Shown one piece after another: positions 17,791 through 27,161 of a stretch of 64,000 bases of DNA. Source of the stretch: Streptomyces uncialis. GTDB taxonomy: Bacteria; Actinomycetota; Actinomycetes; Streptomycetales; Streptomycetaceae. Each line of letters opens with the position of its first letter. The stretch's first letter is position 1. Under the pieces are notes generated by a model. That model ran no database searches and was not told the origin of the DNA. It was given only the letters and a program-made list of their open reading frames with translations. Position numbers and translations under genes: made by a program. The DNA is taken from the NCBI RefSeq assembly GCF_001905345.1, contig NZ_LFBV01000001.1:569321-633320 (forward strand), written 5' to 3'.

Positions 17791-19201
17791 GGGGGGAGCG
17801 GGTCCGGTGACGGGTGAGGCGGCGGCGGTTGGCGGGGCGGCGGCCGGTGCGGCGGGTTCGGGTGACCCGGCCGTGGGTGACGCGGCGGTCGGTGGGGCGG
17901 GTGCGGGTGCCCTGGCCCTGGGTGACGTGGGCGTTGGTGACCCGGCCGTTGCGGGTGCGGGTGCCGTCGCGGAGGGGGGTGACGCGGGGCTCCGGGGGCG
18001 GGCCGCCGGGCTCGACGCCGCCGATCCGCTGGCGGACCGCCGCGCGCTGTTCGCCCTGGACGGCACGGTCTATCTCGACGGCAACTCCCTCGGCGCACTG
18101 CCCGAGGCCGTGCCCGGCCGGATCGCGGACGTGATCCGGCGGGAGTGGGGCGAGCTGCGCATCCGGTCGTGGGACGAGAGCGGCTGGTGGACCGCGCCCG
18201 AGCGGATCGGTGATCTGATCGCGCCCCTGGTGGGCGCCGCCCCCGGCCAGATCGTCGTCGGCGACTCGACCAGCGTGAACGTCTTCAAGGCGGTCGTCGG
18301 CGCGATCCGGCTGGCCCGCGCGGGGACGGACGGGAACCCCGCGGGCACCGCGCGGGACGAACTCCTGGTGGACGCCTCGACGTTCCCCACCGACGGGTAC
18401 ATCGCCGCGTCGGCCGCCCGGATGACGGGCTGCGAGATCCGCGCGGTGCTCCCGCGGGACGTGCCGCAGGCCCTCGGCCCGCGCACGGCCGCGGTGCTGC
18501 TCAACCATGTCGACTACCGGGGCGGGCGGCTGCACGACCTGCCGTCGCTGACCCGCGCCGTCCGCGCGGCGGGCGCGTACACCGTCTGGGACCTGTGCCA
18601 CAGCGCGGGCGCCCTGCCGGTCGGGCTGGACGCCCACGGGGTGGACCTGGCCGTCGGCTGTACGTACAAGTACCTGAACGGCGGGCCCGGGTCCCCCGCG
18701 TACCTTTACGTACGGCGCGACCTCCAGCCCCTGTTCGACTCCCCGCTGCCCGGCTGGACCGGTCACGCGGAGCCGTTCGGGATGCACCGCGGCTACACCC
18801 CGGGCGAGGGCGCCCTGCGCGGCCGGGTCGGTACACCGGAGATCCTGTCGGCCCTGGCGCTGGAGGAGGCGCTGACCGTCTGGGACGGGGTCGCGATCGA
18901 GGAGGTCCGGGCCAAGTCCCTCGCCCTGACGGACTTCTTCCTGGAGTGCGTGGCCCGGTACGTACCCGAGGGCCGGGTCGAGGTGATGACCCCGGCGGCG
19001 CACCACGAGCGGGGCAGCCAGATCGCGTTGCGCTGCGCGGACGCCGAGCCGGTGATGGCCGGGCTGATCGCCCGGGGCGTGGTCGGGGACTTCCGCGCGC
19101 CGGACACCCTCCGGTTCGGCTTCACCCCGCTGTACCTCTCCTTCGCCGAGACGGAGCGCGCGGCCCGGGTCCTCGGGGAGGTCCTCGCGGCACGGCCCTG
19201 A
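17783..19201 (+). CDS. kynU: Kynureninase with low-complexity N-terminal extension
   Basis: 472 residues. Kynureninases are normally about 400-420 residues; the extra is an N-terminal stretch of some 65 residues of Gly/Ala/Val/Asp repeats (GDPAVGDAAVGGAGAG). The catalytic part begins near LDAADPLADRRALFAL. DGTVYLDGNSLGALP, GDSTSVNVFKAV, VDASTFPTDGYIA, and the PLP lysine at about residue 296 in GCTYKYLNGGPGSPAYLYV are typical. It cleaves kynurenine to anthranilate and alanine. ATG is placed at the kynA overlap; a GTG or an internal start nearer residue 70 would remove the extension, so the true start is uncertain. Confidence 0.93.
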   Translation: MSEGGAGPVTGEAAAVGGAAAGAAGSGDPAVGDAAVGGAGAGALALGDVGVGDPAVAGAGAVAEGGDAGLRGRAAGLDAADPLADRRALFALDGTVYLDGNSLGALPEAVPGRIADVIRREWGELRIRSWDESGWWTAPERIGDLIAPLVGAAPGQIVVGDSTSVNVFKAVVGAIRLARAGTDGNPAGTARDELLVDASTFPTDGYIAASAARMTGCEIRAVLPRDVPQALGPRTAAVLLNHVDYRGGRLHDLPSLTRAVRAAGAYTVWDLCHSAGALPVGLDAHGVDLAVGCTYKYLNGGPGSPAYLYVRRDLQPLFDSPLPGWTGHAEPFGMHRGYTPGEGALRGRVGTPEILSALALEEALTVWDGVAIEEVRAKSLALTDFFLECVARYVPEGRVEVMTPAAHHERGSQIALRCADAEPVMAGLIARGVVGDFRAPDTLRFGFTPLYLSFAETERAARVLGEVLAARP

Positions 19202-19464
19202 CCCCCGGGTGGTGCGGCCGGGCCCGGTCCGGGGTCGGCCGCACCGCCGCGAGCCGCGAAGCAGGGGCGGACGAAGGGACGCGGGTGGGGACCCATGCAG
19301 GCACTCAGGCGGGGACCGGGCCAGGGACTCAAGCGGCGACCGGGGCTGGGGGCTCGATCGCCGCACCCGGGCCGGGGCACAAGAGCCCCAAAGCCAGCCC
19401 AACCGCGCGTAGGGGCACTGATAGCGTCCCGGCCAACGCCAGCAGCCGTACGAGAGGTCGGAGC

Positions 19465-20364
19465 ATGCCGGACGACGCCACAGCCCGCGCCGCAGCCGAG
19501 GAGGAGTCGGCCTTCTCGCATCCGGCGCTCCCCCCGGACGCGACGGCCGCGTACGGCAGCCACCCCGACCAGATCGTCGACCTGTACGCCCCGCACGGCA
19601 CCGAGTCCGGCCCGGCAGCCTCGTCCCCGCTGGTCGTGGTGGTGCACGGCGGTGCCTGGCGGGCCCCGTACGACCGGTGGCACATCAGCCCGTTCGCCGG
19701 GTATCTGGCCCGCCGGGGCTTCGCGGTCGCCTCCGTCGAGTACCGCCGGGGCAGCGCGCTGCCCGCCCCGCGCGGCGCGGACCCCGCGCCCCGGGACCCG
19801 GTCGCGGGCCGCTGGCCCGACACCTTCGACGATCTGGCGGCGGCCATGGACGCGCTCCCCGGCCTGGTCCGGGCGGCCCTCCCCGTCGCCGACCCCCGCC
19901 GGACGGTCCTCACCGGCCACTCCGCGGGCGGGCATCTCGCGCTGTGGGCGGCGGCCCGCCATGTCCTCCCGCCGGACAGCCCCTGGTACCGCGCTCGCCC
20001 ACTGCCGCTGCGGGGGGTCGTCGCACTCGCGCCGATCGCGGACCTCCGGACGGCGGGGAGGCTCGGGGTGTGCGGCGGCGCAGCCCAGCAGTTCCTCGGC
20101 GGCCCGGACGCGTTCGAGCGGCGGCTGCCGTACGCGGACCCGGCGGCCCTGCTGCCCACCGGTATCGCCACGACGCTCGTCCAGGGCCGCACCGACGACG
20201 TCGTGCCGCCGGCCGTCAGCGAGGCGTACGCGGACGCCGCCGCGCGGGCCGGTGAGGTGGTGGGCCTGACCCTGCTGGACGGGGTCGGTCACTTCCCGCT
20301 GATCGACCCGGCGGCGGACGCGTGCGCGGTGGTCGCGGAGGAGATCGCCCAGCTCGCCTGGTGA
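19465..20364 (+). CDS. Alpha/beta hydrolase, probable kynurenine formamidase
   Basis: 299 residues, alpha/beta hydrolase. VVVVHGGAWRAPYDRWH holds the HGGxW oxyanion motif that marks arylformamidases, and LTGHSAGGHLALWAA holds the nucleophile Ser. The acid is expected in QGRTDDVVPPAVS and the base His in DGVGHFPLIDP. It would hydrolyse N-formylkynurenine, completing the step between the two preceding genes. That role is inferred from context and the HGGxW motif. ATG follows a GGTCGGAGC site. A 260-bp gap with short direct repeats separates it from kynU. Confidence 0.88.
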   Translation: MPDDATARAAAEEESAFSHPALPPDATAAYGSHPDQIVDLYAPHGTESGPAASSPLVVVVHGGAWRAPYDRWHISPFAGYLARRGFAVASVEYRRGSALPAPRGADPAPRDPVAGRWPDTFDDLAAAMDALPGLVRAALPVADPRRTVLTGHSAGGHLALWAAARHVLPPDSPWYRARPLPLRGVVALAPIADLRTAGRLGVCGGAAQQFLGGPDAFERRLPYADPAALLPTGIATTLVQGRTDDVVPPAVSEAYADAAARAGEVVGLTLLDGVGHFPLIDPAADACAVVAEEIAQLAW

Positions 20365-20619
20365 ACCCGGGCGGCCGCCCGGTGAACCGTCCGGCCCGCC
20401 CGGTGAACCGGGTCGACCGGGTCCGCGCGGGGCCCGCCGCCGGAGATCGAATCCGTGCGGGGGACCGGCCCACCCGCCCCCGTCATACCTGAGAGCTATC
20501 TCACGGCGCCCCGCCATCCTCCGGCCGGGCACCGGGGTTCGGGTAGTACCTGAGGCGGACACCGGGGAACCCCTCTCGGAGGGGACGACCCGGGCACGTT
20601 CCCCGCATACCTTCGTAAC

Positions 20620-21936
20620 GTGACCCAGACCCACCAGACCCCGGGCCCCCAGCGGGCCAAGTCCCGCAGTCCGGAGTACGACCTCGCGAGGGACGTGCTC
20701 GGCGGACTGCGACAGGACCTCTTCCACGACGCGTTCGTCTACCGCCCGCTCCGGCCGCTGGGCCCGGACAGCTCCGTCGCGGGCTGGTTCGACGGCCGGG
20801 GCAAATGGGCCCCGCACGCCCTGGTGGTGGCGATCGCCGCGTTCGTGTGGTTCGTCGGCACCGCCAGTACGTACAACGCCTCGGAGGTCACCATGCTCCT
20901 GGCCGGGCTGCTGCCCGCGCTGGCGGTCGTGGTGACACTGGTCCGGCCCGCGCTGGCGTTCTGGCTGGTGCTGGCGGTCGCACCGGTGACCCTGGCCCTC
21001 GGCTGGGGACAGACGCTGTGGCCCTGGTCCGAGGGCAGTTTCCTGGCCCATCTCGTCGTCGTCACGATCGTGGGCATACGGACCCGGCCGCGTACCGCCG
21101 CCTGGATGTGGGTGCTGACCCTCGCGTTCTGTCTGCTCGCCAACGGCGCCTACAACCGTGACTTCGGCTCGAACGCCGCGCCGATGCTGTTCGTGTCCGG
21201 GGTCCTCCTCCTGCTGGTCACGCTGTGGCACGTCCGGCGTGAGGCGAAGCAGGAGGTGGCGGCCGAGCGGACCGTCACGGCGGTGGAACGCGACCGGCGC
21301 ACCCTGCTGGAGGAGCGCACCACGATCGCCCGCGAGCTGCACGACGTCGTGGCGCACCATATGTCCGTGGTCGCGATCCAGGCGGAGGCGGCACCGTACC
21401 GGGTGGAGAACCCGCCGCCGGAGCTGGAGCAGGCGTTCGTCACCATCCGGGAGAACGCGGTCGCGGCGCTCACCGAGCTGCGCCGGGTCCTCGGAGTGGT
21501 CCGCGCGGACGACTACCAGGCCCCGGACGCCCCGCAGCCCACGCTCGCCGACCTCGACTCGCTGCTGGCCAATGTGCGCGAGACGGGACTGGAGGTCGAG
21601 CGTATGACGACCGGCGCGGTCCGGGAACTGCCGCCGGGGGTGGAGCTGTCGGCGTACCGCATCGTGCAGGAGGCCCTGAGCAACACGCTGCGGCACGCGC
21701 CGGGCGCGTCCGCCCGGGTGGAGGTGAGCCATGTCCTCGGCGGGCTGGGCCTGCGGGTGGTGAACGGCCCCGCGCGCGGGCTGGTCAAACCGTCGCCGGG
21801 TGCCGGACACGGGATCACCGGGATGCGGGAACGGGTCGCGATGCTGAACGGCGGGATGACGGCCGGGGAGCTGCCCGAGGGCGGCTACGAGATCGCCGTG
21901 TTCCTGCCCGTGCCGCCGATGGAGGAGACCTCGTGA
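20620..21936 (+). CDS. Sensor histidine kinase (NarL/DesK type)
   Basis: 438 residues. Four to five membrane helices lie between about residues 65 and 205 (HALVVAIAAFVWFVGT through MLFVSGVLLLLVTLWHV). The dimerisation domain is TTIARELHDVVAHHMSVVAIQAEA, with the phosphorylated His at about 241. The ATPase domain has YRIVQEALSNTLRHAPG (N box) and GAGHGITGMRERVAMLNGG (G box). GTG start about 60 bp after a small stem CCCCTC-TCG-GAGGGG. Its stop overlaps the response regulator start by four bases. Signal unknown; the few extracellular residues suggest membrane-stress sensing. Confidence 0.94.
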   Translation: MTQTHQTPGPQRAKSRSPEYDLARDVLGGLRQDLFHDAFVYRPLRPLGPDSSVAGWFDGRGKWAPHALVVAIAAFVWFVGTASTYNASEVTMLLAGLLPALAVVVTLVRPALAFWLVLAVAPVTLALGWGQTLWPWSEGSFLAHLVVVTIVGIRTRPRTAAWMWVLTLAFCLLANGAYNRDFGSNAAPMLFVSGVLLLLVTLWHVRREAKQEVAAERTVTAVERDRRTLLEERTTIARELHDVVAHHMSVVAIQAEAAPYRVENPPPELEQAFVTIRENAVAALTELRRVLGVVRADDYQAPDAPQPTLADLDSLLANVRETGLEVERMTTGAVRELPPGVELSAYRIVQEALSNTLRHAPGASARVEVSHVLGGLGLRVVNGPARGLVKPSPGAGHGITGMRERVAMLNGGMTAGELPEGGYEIAVFLPVPPMEETS

Positions 21937-22619
21937 ACGCGCGGACCGGCGGGGCGCCCGTCCGGGTGCTGATCGTCGACGACCAGATCATGGTCCGTGA
22001 GGGCTTCTCGGTGCTGCTGAACGCGATGCCCGACATCGAGGTGGTGGGCGAGGCGGTGAACGGCCGGGAGGCCGTGAGCCGGGTCCGGGAACTGTCGCCG
22101 GACGTCGTCCTGATGGACATCCGGATGCCCGAGCTGAACGGGATCGACGCGACCCGGGAGATCGTCGCGGCGGACGGCGGGGCGAAGGTCCTCGTCCTGA
22201 CGACGTTCGACCTCGACGAGTACGTGTACCAGGCGCTGCGGGCCGGGGCGTCCGGGTTCCTGCTCAAGGACGCGTCGGCGCGGCAGCTCGCGGAGGGCGT
22301 GCGGATCGTGGCGTCCGGCGAGGCGCTGCTCGCGCCGAGCGTGACGCGGCGGCTCATCACGGAGTTCTCGAAGCTGGCCGCGGAGCCGCGGGTGCCGGCG
22401 GTCACGCAGGCGGCGTACGGGGAGCTGACGGAGCGGGAGACGGAGGTGCTGGTGCTGATCGCGCAGGGGCTGTCCAACGCGGAGATCGCGTCGCGGCTCG
22501 TGGTCGCGGAGTCCACGATCAAGACGCATGTCAGCAGGGTGCTGGTGAAGCTGGGGCTGCGGGACCGGACGCAGGCGGCGGTGTTCGCGTACGAGGCCCG
22601 ATTGGTGACCCCGACGTAG
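21933..22619 (+). CDS. Response regulator, NarL/LuxR family
   Basis: 228 residues. The receiver domain starts VRVLIVDDQIMVREGF, with the phosphoacceptor Asp at about residue 62 in DVVLMDIRMPELNGID and the conserved Lys in FLLKDASA. The C-terminal LuxR helix-turn-helix is LTERETEVLVLIAQGLSNAEIASRLVVAESTIKTHVSRVLVKLGL. It pairs with the overlapping histidine kinase gene. GTG start, translationally coupled. Targets unknown. Repeat cluster C follows the stop. Confidence 0.96.
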   Translation: MNARTGGAPVRVLIVDDQIMVREGFSVLLNAMPDIEVVGEAVNGREAVSRVRELSPDVVLMDIRMPELNGIDATREIVAADGGAKVLVLTTFDLDEYVYQALRAGASGFLLKDASARQLAEGVRIVASGEALLAPSVTRRLITEFSKLAAEPRVPAVTQAAYGELTERETEVLVLIAQGLSNAEIASRLVVAESTIKTHVSRVLVKLGLRDRTQAAVFAYEARLVTPT

Positions 22620-22639
22620 CCCCACCCGGGAGTCCCCGA

Positions 22640-23190
22640 GCCCTCACGCCCGGCCGTCTCCTGGTCGCCCCCGGGTCTGTCCACCTGGGCGTACCTGTTC
22701 CTGTGCGGGTACGTCCGTGGGTGCGCAGTTCCCCGCAGGTCGCCTTTGCTCGCGTCCCTGGGGTTCCCCACCTGCGCGTACCTGTTCCTGTGCGGGTACG
22801 TCCGTGGGTGCGCAGTTCCCCGCGCCCCTGAGGTGCTGCCCCCTTGCGGTCGCTGTTCGGGTGCGGGTCCGCCCTCGTCTTTTGCGCAGTTCCCCGCGCC
22901 CCTTGGGGGCGCTTCAGCCTCCTGAGGTTGTGTTTCACCCTCTTCCTCGTGCGGTCGCGCTGCTGCGGGAGGGGGTGGGCGGGAATCTCTGCCCGCAGAC
23001 TCCGATGCTCTTCAGTAGCTCCGATGGACGTCGTACCGAGCGTGTCGGATCGAGGACGGAGAATCCCGACCGGCACCGACCCGAAGAACCGGCCGGGTGC
23101 GCCCCAAAGGGGCGCGGGGAACTGCGCACCCCACGAACGACCTGTGCGGGAACGAACTGCGTCCAGCACAAGAAACCCGGGGGGCCGGGG
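22640..23190. repeat. Composite repeat cluster C
   Basis: Left arm of GCGCAGTTCCCCGCGCCCCT units with CCACCTGGGCGTACCTGTTCC spacers, conserved core, then a short right arm with the inverted unit GGGGCGCGGGGAACTGCGC. It lies between the convergent response regulator and phosphotransferase genes. No gene supported. Confidence 0.92.
22967..23089 (+). repeat. Core element copy 2
   Basis: Same core as copy 1, with CCCG instead of CTCG in the first hairpin loop (TCTG-CCCG-CAGA). The stems are unchanged. Confidence 0.92.
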
Positions 23191-23194
23191 GGCG

Positions 23195-24082
23195 TCAGAG
23201 GATGGGGGGCCAGTTCCAGGGGCGGGGGCCCACCCTGCCGCGGAGGCAGTCCACGCGATACTGCGCGCGCCCCCGCCAAGAGGGCCACCGCGCCGCGTAC
23301 CCCACCGCCGCCCCGACCATACGGAGTTCCCGCACCGCGGCCAGCACCCCGTACCCGCCCCACTCCATGACATCCACCCCGTACGCCCCGCAGAACGCCT
23401 CGTACTCCGCCGCCGTCACCGTCCCCGTGGTGCCGATCTTCGCCGCCGTCCCGACCAGGTCCCACTCCGGCGGCCCCACCGACACCCGCTCGAAGTCGAG
23501 CAGTACGGCCCGCGGTGTCCGCGCGACGTTCCCGATCCACGCGTCACCGTGGATCACACAGTGGGGGAGCCCCGGCGGCAGCCCCGCCCACCGCTCGCGC
23601 AGCTCCGCGAGCCGCCCCCGTAACCAGTCCCGGTCGTCCGCCGACAGGCCACCCCCCGTGTCGATCCGCTCGGGAAGCCGTACGAAGGGATCGAGCGGCG
23701 CTAGCCCGATACCGTCCGGCACGGGCAGCGCGTGGAGCTGTTTGAGCAGCCCGACCACGTCCTCGGTGGTGCCCCGGGTGTGCGGGGGCAGCTGCTCCCA
23801 GAACGTCGCGGGGTGGCCGAGCGCGTCGACCGGCTGCGGCACCGCGAGCGGACGCACCGCGGGCACCCCGTGACCGGCGAGCCAGTGGGCGACCCGTATC
23901 TCCCGGGCGGCGGACACCTCCTGGCCGGGCCGGACGATCCGTACGACGACCCGCCCCGGCAGCCGCCAGACCTCGTTCTCGGCGAGCCGCACCGGCACCG
24001 CCCCCGCCGGGTCGAACCCCGCCGCCCGGCAGGCGGCCGCCAGCACGGACAGGGAACGCTCGGGCACGGGCTCCGTCGTCAT
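23195..24082 (-). CDS. Aminoglycoside-phosphotransferase-family (APH) kinase
   Basis: 295 residues, protein-kinase-like APH fold. The catalytic loop is HCVIHGDAWIGNVA (Asp base, Asn magnesium ligand), followed by VLLDFERVSVGPPEWDLVG in the DFG position. The N-lobe has ENEVWRLPGRVVVRIVRP with the ATP-binding Lys replaced by Arg (VVVRI), which is unusual though known in some members. Substrate unknown; resistance should not be assumed. The C-terminus runs up to repeat cluster C. The purA terminator lies between it and purA, so it is probably transcribed separately. Confidence 0.87.
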   Translation of the reverse strand: MTTEPVPERSLSVLAAACRAAGFDPAGAVPVRLAENEVWRLPGRVVVRIVRPGQEVSAAREIRVAHWLAGHGVPAVRPLAVPQPVDALGHPATFWEQLPPHTRGTTEDVVGLLKQLHALPVPDGIGLAPLDPFVRLPERIDTGGGLSADDRDWLRGRLAELRERWAGLPPGLPHCVIHGDAWIGNVARTPRAVLLDFERVSVGPPEWDLVGTAAKIGTTGTVTAAEYEAFCGAYGVDVMEWGGYGVLAAVRELRMVGAAVGYAARWPSWRGRAQYRVDCLRGRVGPRPWNWPPIL

Positions 24083-24134
24083 GACGGCACGGTAGCGGCG
24101 GTCCGCGCGGCGCGACAGAACACCGCGGTGAACG

Positions 24135-24179
24135 CGTCGCGCCCCTTGGCCGATCAGTGATCGGCCAAGGGGCGCGACG
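24135..24179 (-). terminator. purA terminator, 22-bp perfect stem
   Basis: CGTCGCGCCCCTTGGCCGATCA and its exact reverse complement are separated by a single G. The fold would be a very stable hairpin with a small loop. It lies about 30 bp after the purA stop. Confidence 0.85.
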
Positions 24180-24208
24180 GGACCAGCCGCCGGTCAGCTG
24201 CCGGATGA

Positions 24209-25492
24209 CTACAGGAACGAGTTGATCTGGATCGTCTCGTCCCGGCCCGGACCCACACCGATCGCGGAGATCGGCGCGCCGGACATCTCCTCCAGCGCCT
24301 TCACATAGGCCTGCGCGTTCTTCGGCAGGTCGGAGAAGGACTTCGCGCCGGTGATGTCCTCGGACCAGCCGGGCAGGTTCTCGTAGACGGGCTTCGCGTG
24401 GTGGAAGTCCGTCTGCGAGTACGGCAGCTCCTCGACGCGCTTGCCGTCGATCTCGTACGCGACACAGACCGGGATCTGCTCCCAGCCGGTGAGCACGTCC
24501 AGCTTGGTCAGGAAGAAGTCCGTGAGGCCGTTGACCCGGGTCGCGTACCGCGCGATGACCGCGTCGAACCAGCCGCAGCGGCGGTCCCGGCCGGTGGTCA
24601 CCCCGCGCTCGCCGCCGATGCGCCGCAGCGCCTCGCCGTCCGCGTCGAACAGCTCGGTCGGGAACGGCCCGGCGCCCACCCGCGTCGTGTACGCCTTGAG
24701 GATGCCGATCACCCGGCTGATCTTCGTGGGGCCGACCCCGGCCCCGGTGCACGCGCCGCCCGCCGTCGGGTTGGACGAGGTCACGAAGGGATACGTGCCG
24801 TGGTCGATGTCCAGGAGGGTGCCCTGGCCGCCCTCGAACAGGACGACCTTGTCCTCGTCGAGCGCGTTGTTGAGGATCAGCGTCGTATCGGCGACGAAGC
24901 CCTCGATCTGGTCCGCGTAACCCAGCAGCTCCTCGACGACCTGGGCGACGGAGATCGCCCGGCGGTTGTAGAGCTTGGCGAGGACCTGGTTCTTGAAGTC
25001 GAGGGCCGCCTCGACCTTCTGCGTGAGGATCGACTCGTCGTAGAGGTCCTGGACCCGGATGCCCACGCGGTTGATCTTGTCCGCGTAGGTCGGGCCGATA
25101 CCGCGTCCCGTCGTACCGATCTTGCGCTTGCCGAGGAAGCGTTCCGTCACCTTGTCGACGGTGACGTTGAACGGGGTGATGATATGAGCGTTACCACTGA
25201 TCAGCAGCTTGGACGTGTCGACGCCACGGTCGTTGAGACCGCTCAGCTCGGAGAGCAGGACCGACGGGTCCACGACCACGCCGTTGCCGATCACGGGCAC
25301 ACAGTCCGGGGACAGGATTCCGGAGGGGAGCAGATGGAGCGCGTACTTCTGGTCGCCTACGACGACCGTGTGACCGGCGTTGTTGCCGCCCTGGTAGCGC
25401 ACCACATAATCGACCGAGCCACCGAGCAGGTCGGTGGCCTTCCCCTTGCCCTCGTCACCCCACTGAGCACCGAGCAGCACAAGTGCGGGCAC
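24209..25492 (-). CDS. purA: Adenylosuccinate synthetase
   Basis: 427 residues. It joins IMP and aspartate using GTP to give adenylosuccinate in AMP synthesis. The P-loop GDEGKGK is at residues 12-18 with catalytic Asp 13, and His 41 is in [67 protein letters not shown] and [12 protein letters not shown] are all conserved. GTG start as in other Streptomyces. It is monocistronic, with a perfect hairpin downstream and a divergent diacylglycerol-kinase-like gene upstream. Confidence 0.98.
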   Translation of the reverse strand: MPALVLLGAQWGDEGKGKATDLLGGSVDYVVRYQGGNNAGHTVVVGDQKYALHLLPSGILSPDCVPVIGNGVVVDPSVLLSELSGLNDRGVDTSKLLISGNAHIITPFNVTVDKVTERFLGKRKIGTTGRGIGPTYADKINRVGIRVQDLYDESILTQKVEAALDFKNQVLAKLYNRRAISVAQVVEELLGYADQIEGFVADTTLILNNALDEDKVVLFEGGQGTLLDIDHGTYPFVTSSNPTAGGACTGAGVGPTKISRVIGILKAYTTRVGAGPFPTELFDADGEALRRIGGERGVTTGRDRRCGWFDAVIARYATRVNGLTDFFLTKLDVLTGWEQIPVCVAYEIDGKRVEELPYSQTDFHHAKPVYENLPGWSEDITGAKSFSDLPKNAQAYVKALEEMSGAPISAIGVGPGRDETIQINSFL

Positions 25493-25607
25493 AGGCGTAC
25501 ACCCCTTCCGGGCGGGGCATGTCCAGGGTCAGGGGCGTACGTGTCGCACACCCCGGCGACCCTTGTCGGCCGCAATACCCGTCGGACCGGTGCCCCGGAA
25601 TAGACGA

Positions 25608-25635
25608 AGCCCCTGGCGCAATAGCGCAAGGGGCT
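25608..25635. other. Hairpin in purA/dagK-like divergent region
   Basis: AGCCCCT-GGCGC-AATA-GCGCA-AGGGGCT: outer seven-base and inner four-base stems with small mismatches, between the two divergent starts. It may lie in a leader or act as an operator; the sequence does not decide. Confidence 0.45.
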
Positions 25636-25677
25636 CTTGCACAAAGATGCTACCCGAGGAAGCGAGGCAGGACCGAG

Positions 25678-26514
25678 GTGTCGGTTTCCGACCAGCTAAT
25701 GGTCCTTGTCGATCCGGTCGCCCGGCGCCACGACGGGGAGTCGGTCCGGATCGCGAAAGACGTGCTCAGCGCGGGTGCGACGCTGAAGGTGTGCCTGCCG
25801 GACAGCCCGGAGGAGTTCGCCCGCGCGCTCGCCCGGCGGGGCAGCAGGCGGCCGGTCGTGGTGGGCGACGACCACGCCCTGCTGCGGGCGGTGACCCTGC
25901 TGCACCGGGACCGGGAACTGGCCACGACCGTGCTGGCCCTGGTGCCGGTGGGCGGTGAGGTCTCGCTGGCCAAGTCCCTCGGGGTGCCGACCGGGGCGGT
26001 CGCCGCGGCGCGGGCCGTGCTGGACGGGGCCGGGCGGCGGCTCGACCTGCTCGTGGACGACAGCGACGGGGTCGTGCTCGGCGGGCTGCGGATTCCCTGC
26101 GGGGCCCCTGCCGGGGTGGCCGGAGGGGGCGCGCCCGGGTGGGTGCGGTCGTGCCGGGCGCTGGTGCGGAAGGTCCGCGGGGCGGGGGCCGCGCCCTCGG
26201 TGGCCCACGGTGGTGTGTCCGGGCCGCTCCGGCTGCGGGTCGAGGTGGACGGGGTGACGCTGGTCGATCTCGACCGGGCGGTCGAGACGGTGAGTGTCGC
26301 GCCGGGGGAGGGGCTGGCGGAGGTGGAGGTGCGGCCGGTCTCGGTGGGGGCGGCTTCGCGGATGCTGAAGGCTCGCGCCCGTACGGTGAGTGTGTCCGGT
26401 ACGGATTTCCGGTACCGGTCCGACGCGACCTCGGTAGGGCCGGTGCGGCGCCGTACCTGGGTCTCCCACCCCGGGGGCTGGTCCCTGACGCTTCCGCCTT
26501 CGCTCGCGCCCTGA
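25678..26514 (+). CDS. Diacylglycerol-kinase-like protein lacking GGDGT
   Basis: 278 residues, similar in layout to DagK-catalytic-domain proteins of Streptomyces. The N-terminal half (QLMVLVDPVARRHDGESVRIAKDVL, RRPVVVGDDHALLRAV, TTVLALVPVGGEVSLAKSLGVPTGAVAAARAVLDG) corresponds to the nucleotide-binding lobe; the usual GGDGT loop is replaced by GDDHA. The C-terminal half (LRLRVEVDGVTLVD through AASRMLKARARTVSVSG) matches the beta-sandwich lobe. Lipid kinase activity is therefore doubtful. GTG start with a GGCAGGA site upstream. The last residues (LTLPPSLAP) are encoded by the first unit of repeat cluster D. Confidence 0.78.
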   Translation: MSVSDQLMVLVDPVARRHDGESVRIAKDVLSAGATLKVCLPDSPEEFARALARRGSRRPVVVGDDHALLRAVTLLHRDRELATTVLALVPVGGEVSLAKSLGVPTGAVAAARAVLDGAGRRLDLLVDDSDGVVLGGLRIPCGAPAGVAGGGAPGWVRSCRALVRKVRGAGAAPSVAHGGVSGPLRLRVEVDGVTLVDLDRAVETVSVAPGEGLAEVEVRPVSVGAASRMLKARARTVSVSGTDFRYRSDATSVGPVRRRTWVSHPGGWSLTLPPSLAP

Positions 26515-27160
26515 GGTTTCCCGGTGGGCGCACGTGTCCCTGTACAGGTCGTCCCAGGTCTGTCCGGGTGGGCGTACTTCGTTTCTGTGCCGTCGTTCGG
26601 TGGTTTCGCGCAGTTCCCCGCGGGTCGCCTTCGCTTGTGCTTCCCAGGTCTGTCCGGCTGGACGCACTTCGTTCCTGTGCTGTCGCTCGGTGCGTTTGCG
26701 CAGTTCCCCGCGCCCCTTTGGGGCGCATCCGGTCGGTTCTTCGGGTCGGTGCCGGTCGGGATTCTCCGTCCTCGATCCGACACGCTCGGTAAGACGTGCA
26801 GCGACCCGACTGAAGAGCATCGGAGTCTGCGGGCAGAGATTCCCGCCCACCCCCTCCCGTAGCCGGGCGACTGCACGAGGAGGGCGGTTGAACCCCAGGT
26901 GGGCGCCCCCAAAGGGGCGCGGGGAACTGCGCAGAACCACCGAGTACCCGCACGGGAACAAGTACGCCCAGCACAGCAGACCCAGGGGCGCGGGGAACTG
27001 CGCACCCCCGTCCGACCCGCGCAGGGAACAGGTGCGCCCAGCCGGACAGACCTCGAAAGCGCGAGCGAAGGCGACCCGCGGGGAACTGCGCACCCACGGA
27101 CGTACCCGCACAGGGACAGGTACGTCCAGGTGGGGAACCCCAGGGGCGCGAGCGAAGGCG
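26515..27160. repeat. Composite repeat cluster D
   Basis: Left units (GCGCAGTTCCCCGCGCCCCT, GGTCGCCTTCGCTTGTGCTTCC), a core in inverted orientation, and right units inverted with GACCTCGAAAGCGCGAGCGA words. It lies between convergent genes. Confidence 0.92.
26736..26859 (-). repeat. Core element copy 3 (inverted)
   Basis: Core on the minus strand. The variable segment reads CAGTCGGGTCGCTGCACGTC where copy 1 has CAGTAGCTCCGCTGGACGTC; both conserved hairpins are intact. Confidence 0.9.
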
Positions 27161-27161
27161 A

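Noticed and set aside
23195..24082. APH-family kinase as an antibiotic resistance gene
   Set aside because: The fold alone does not show drug specificity, the ATP-binding Lys is replaced, and no resistance context exists.
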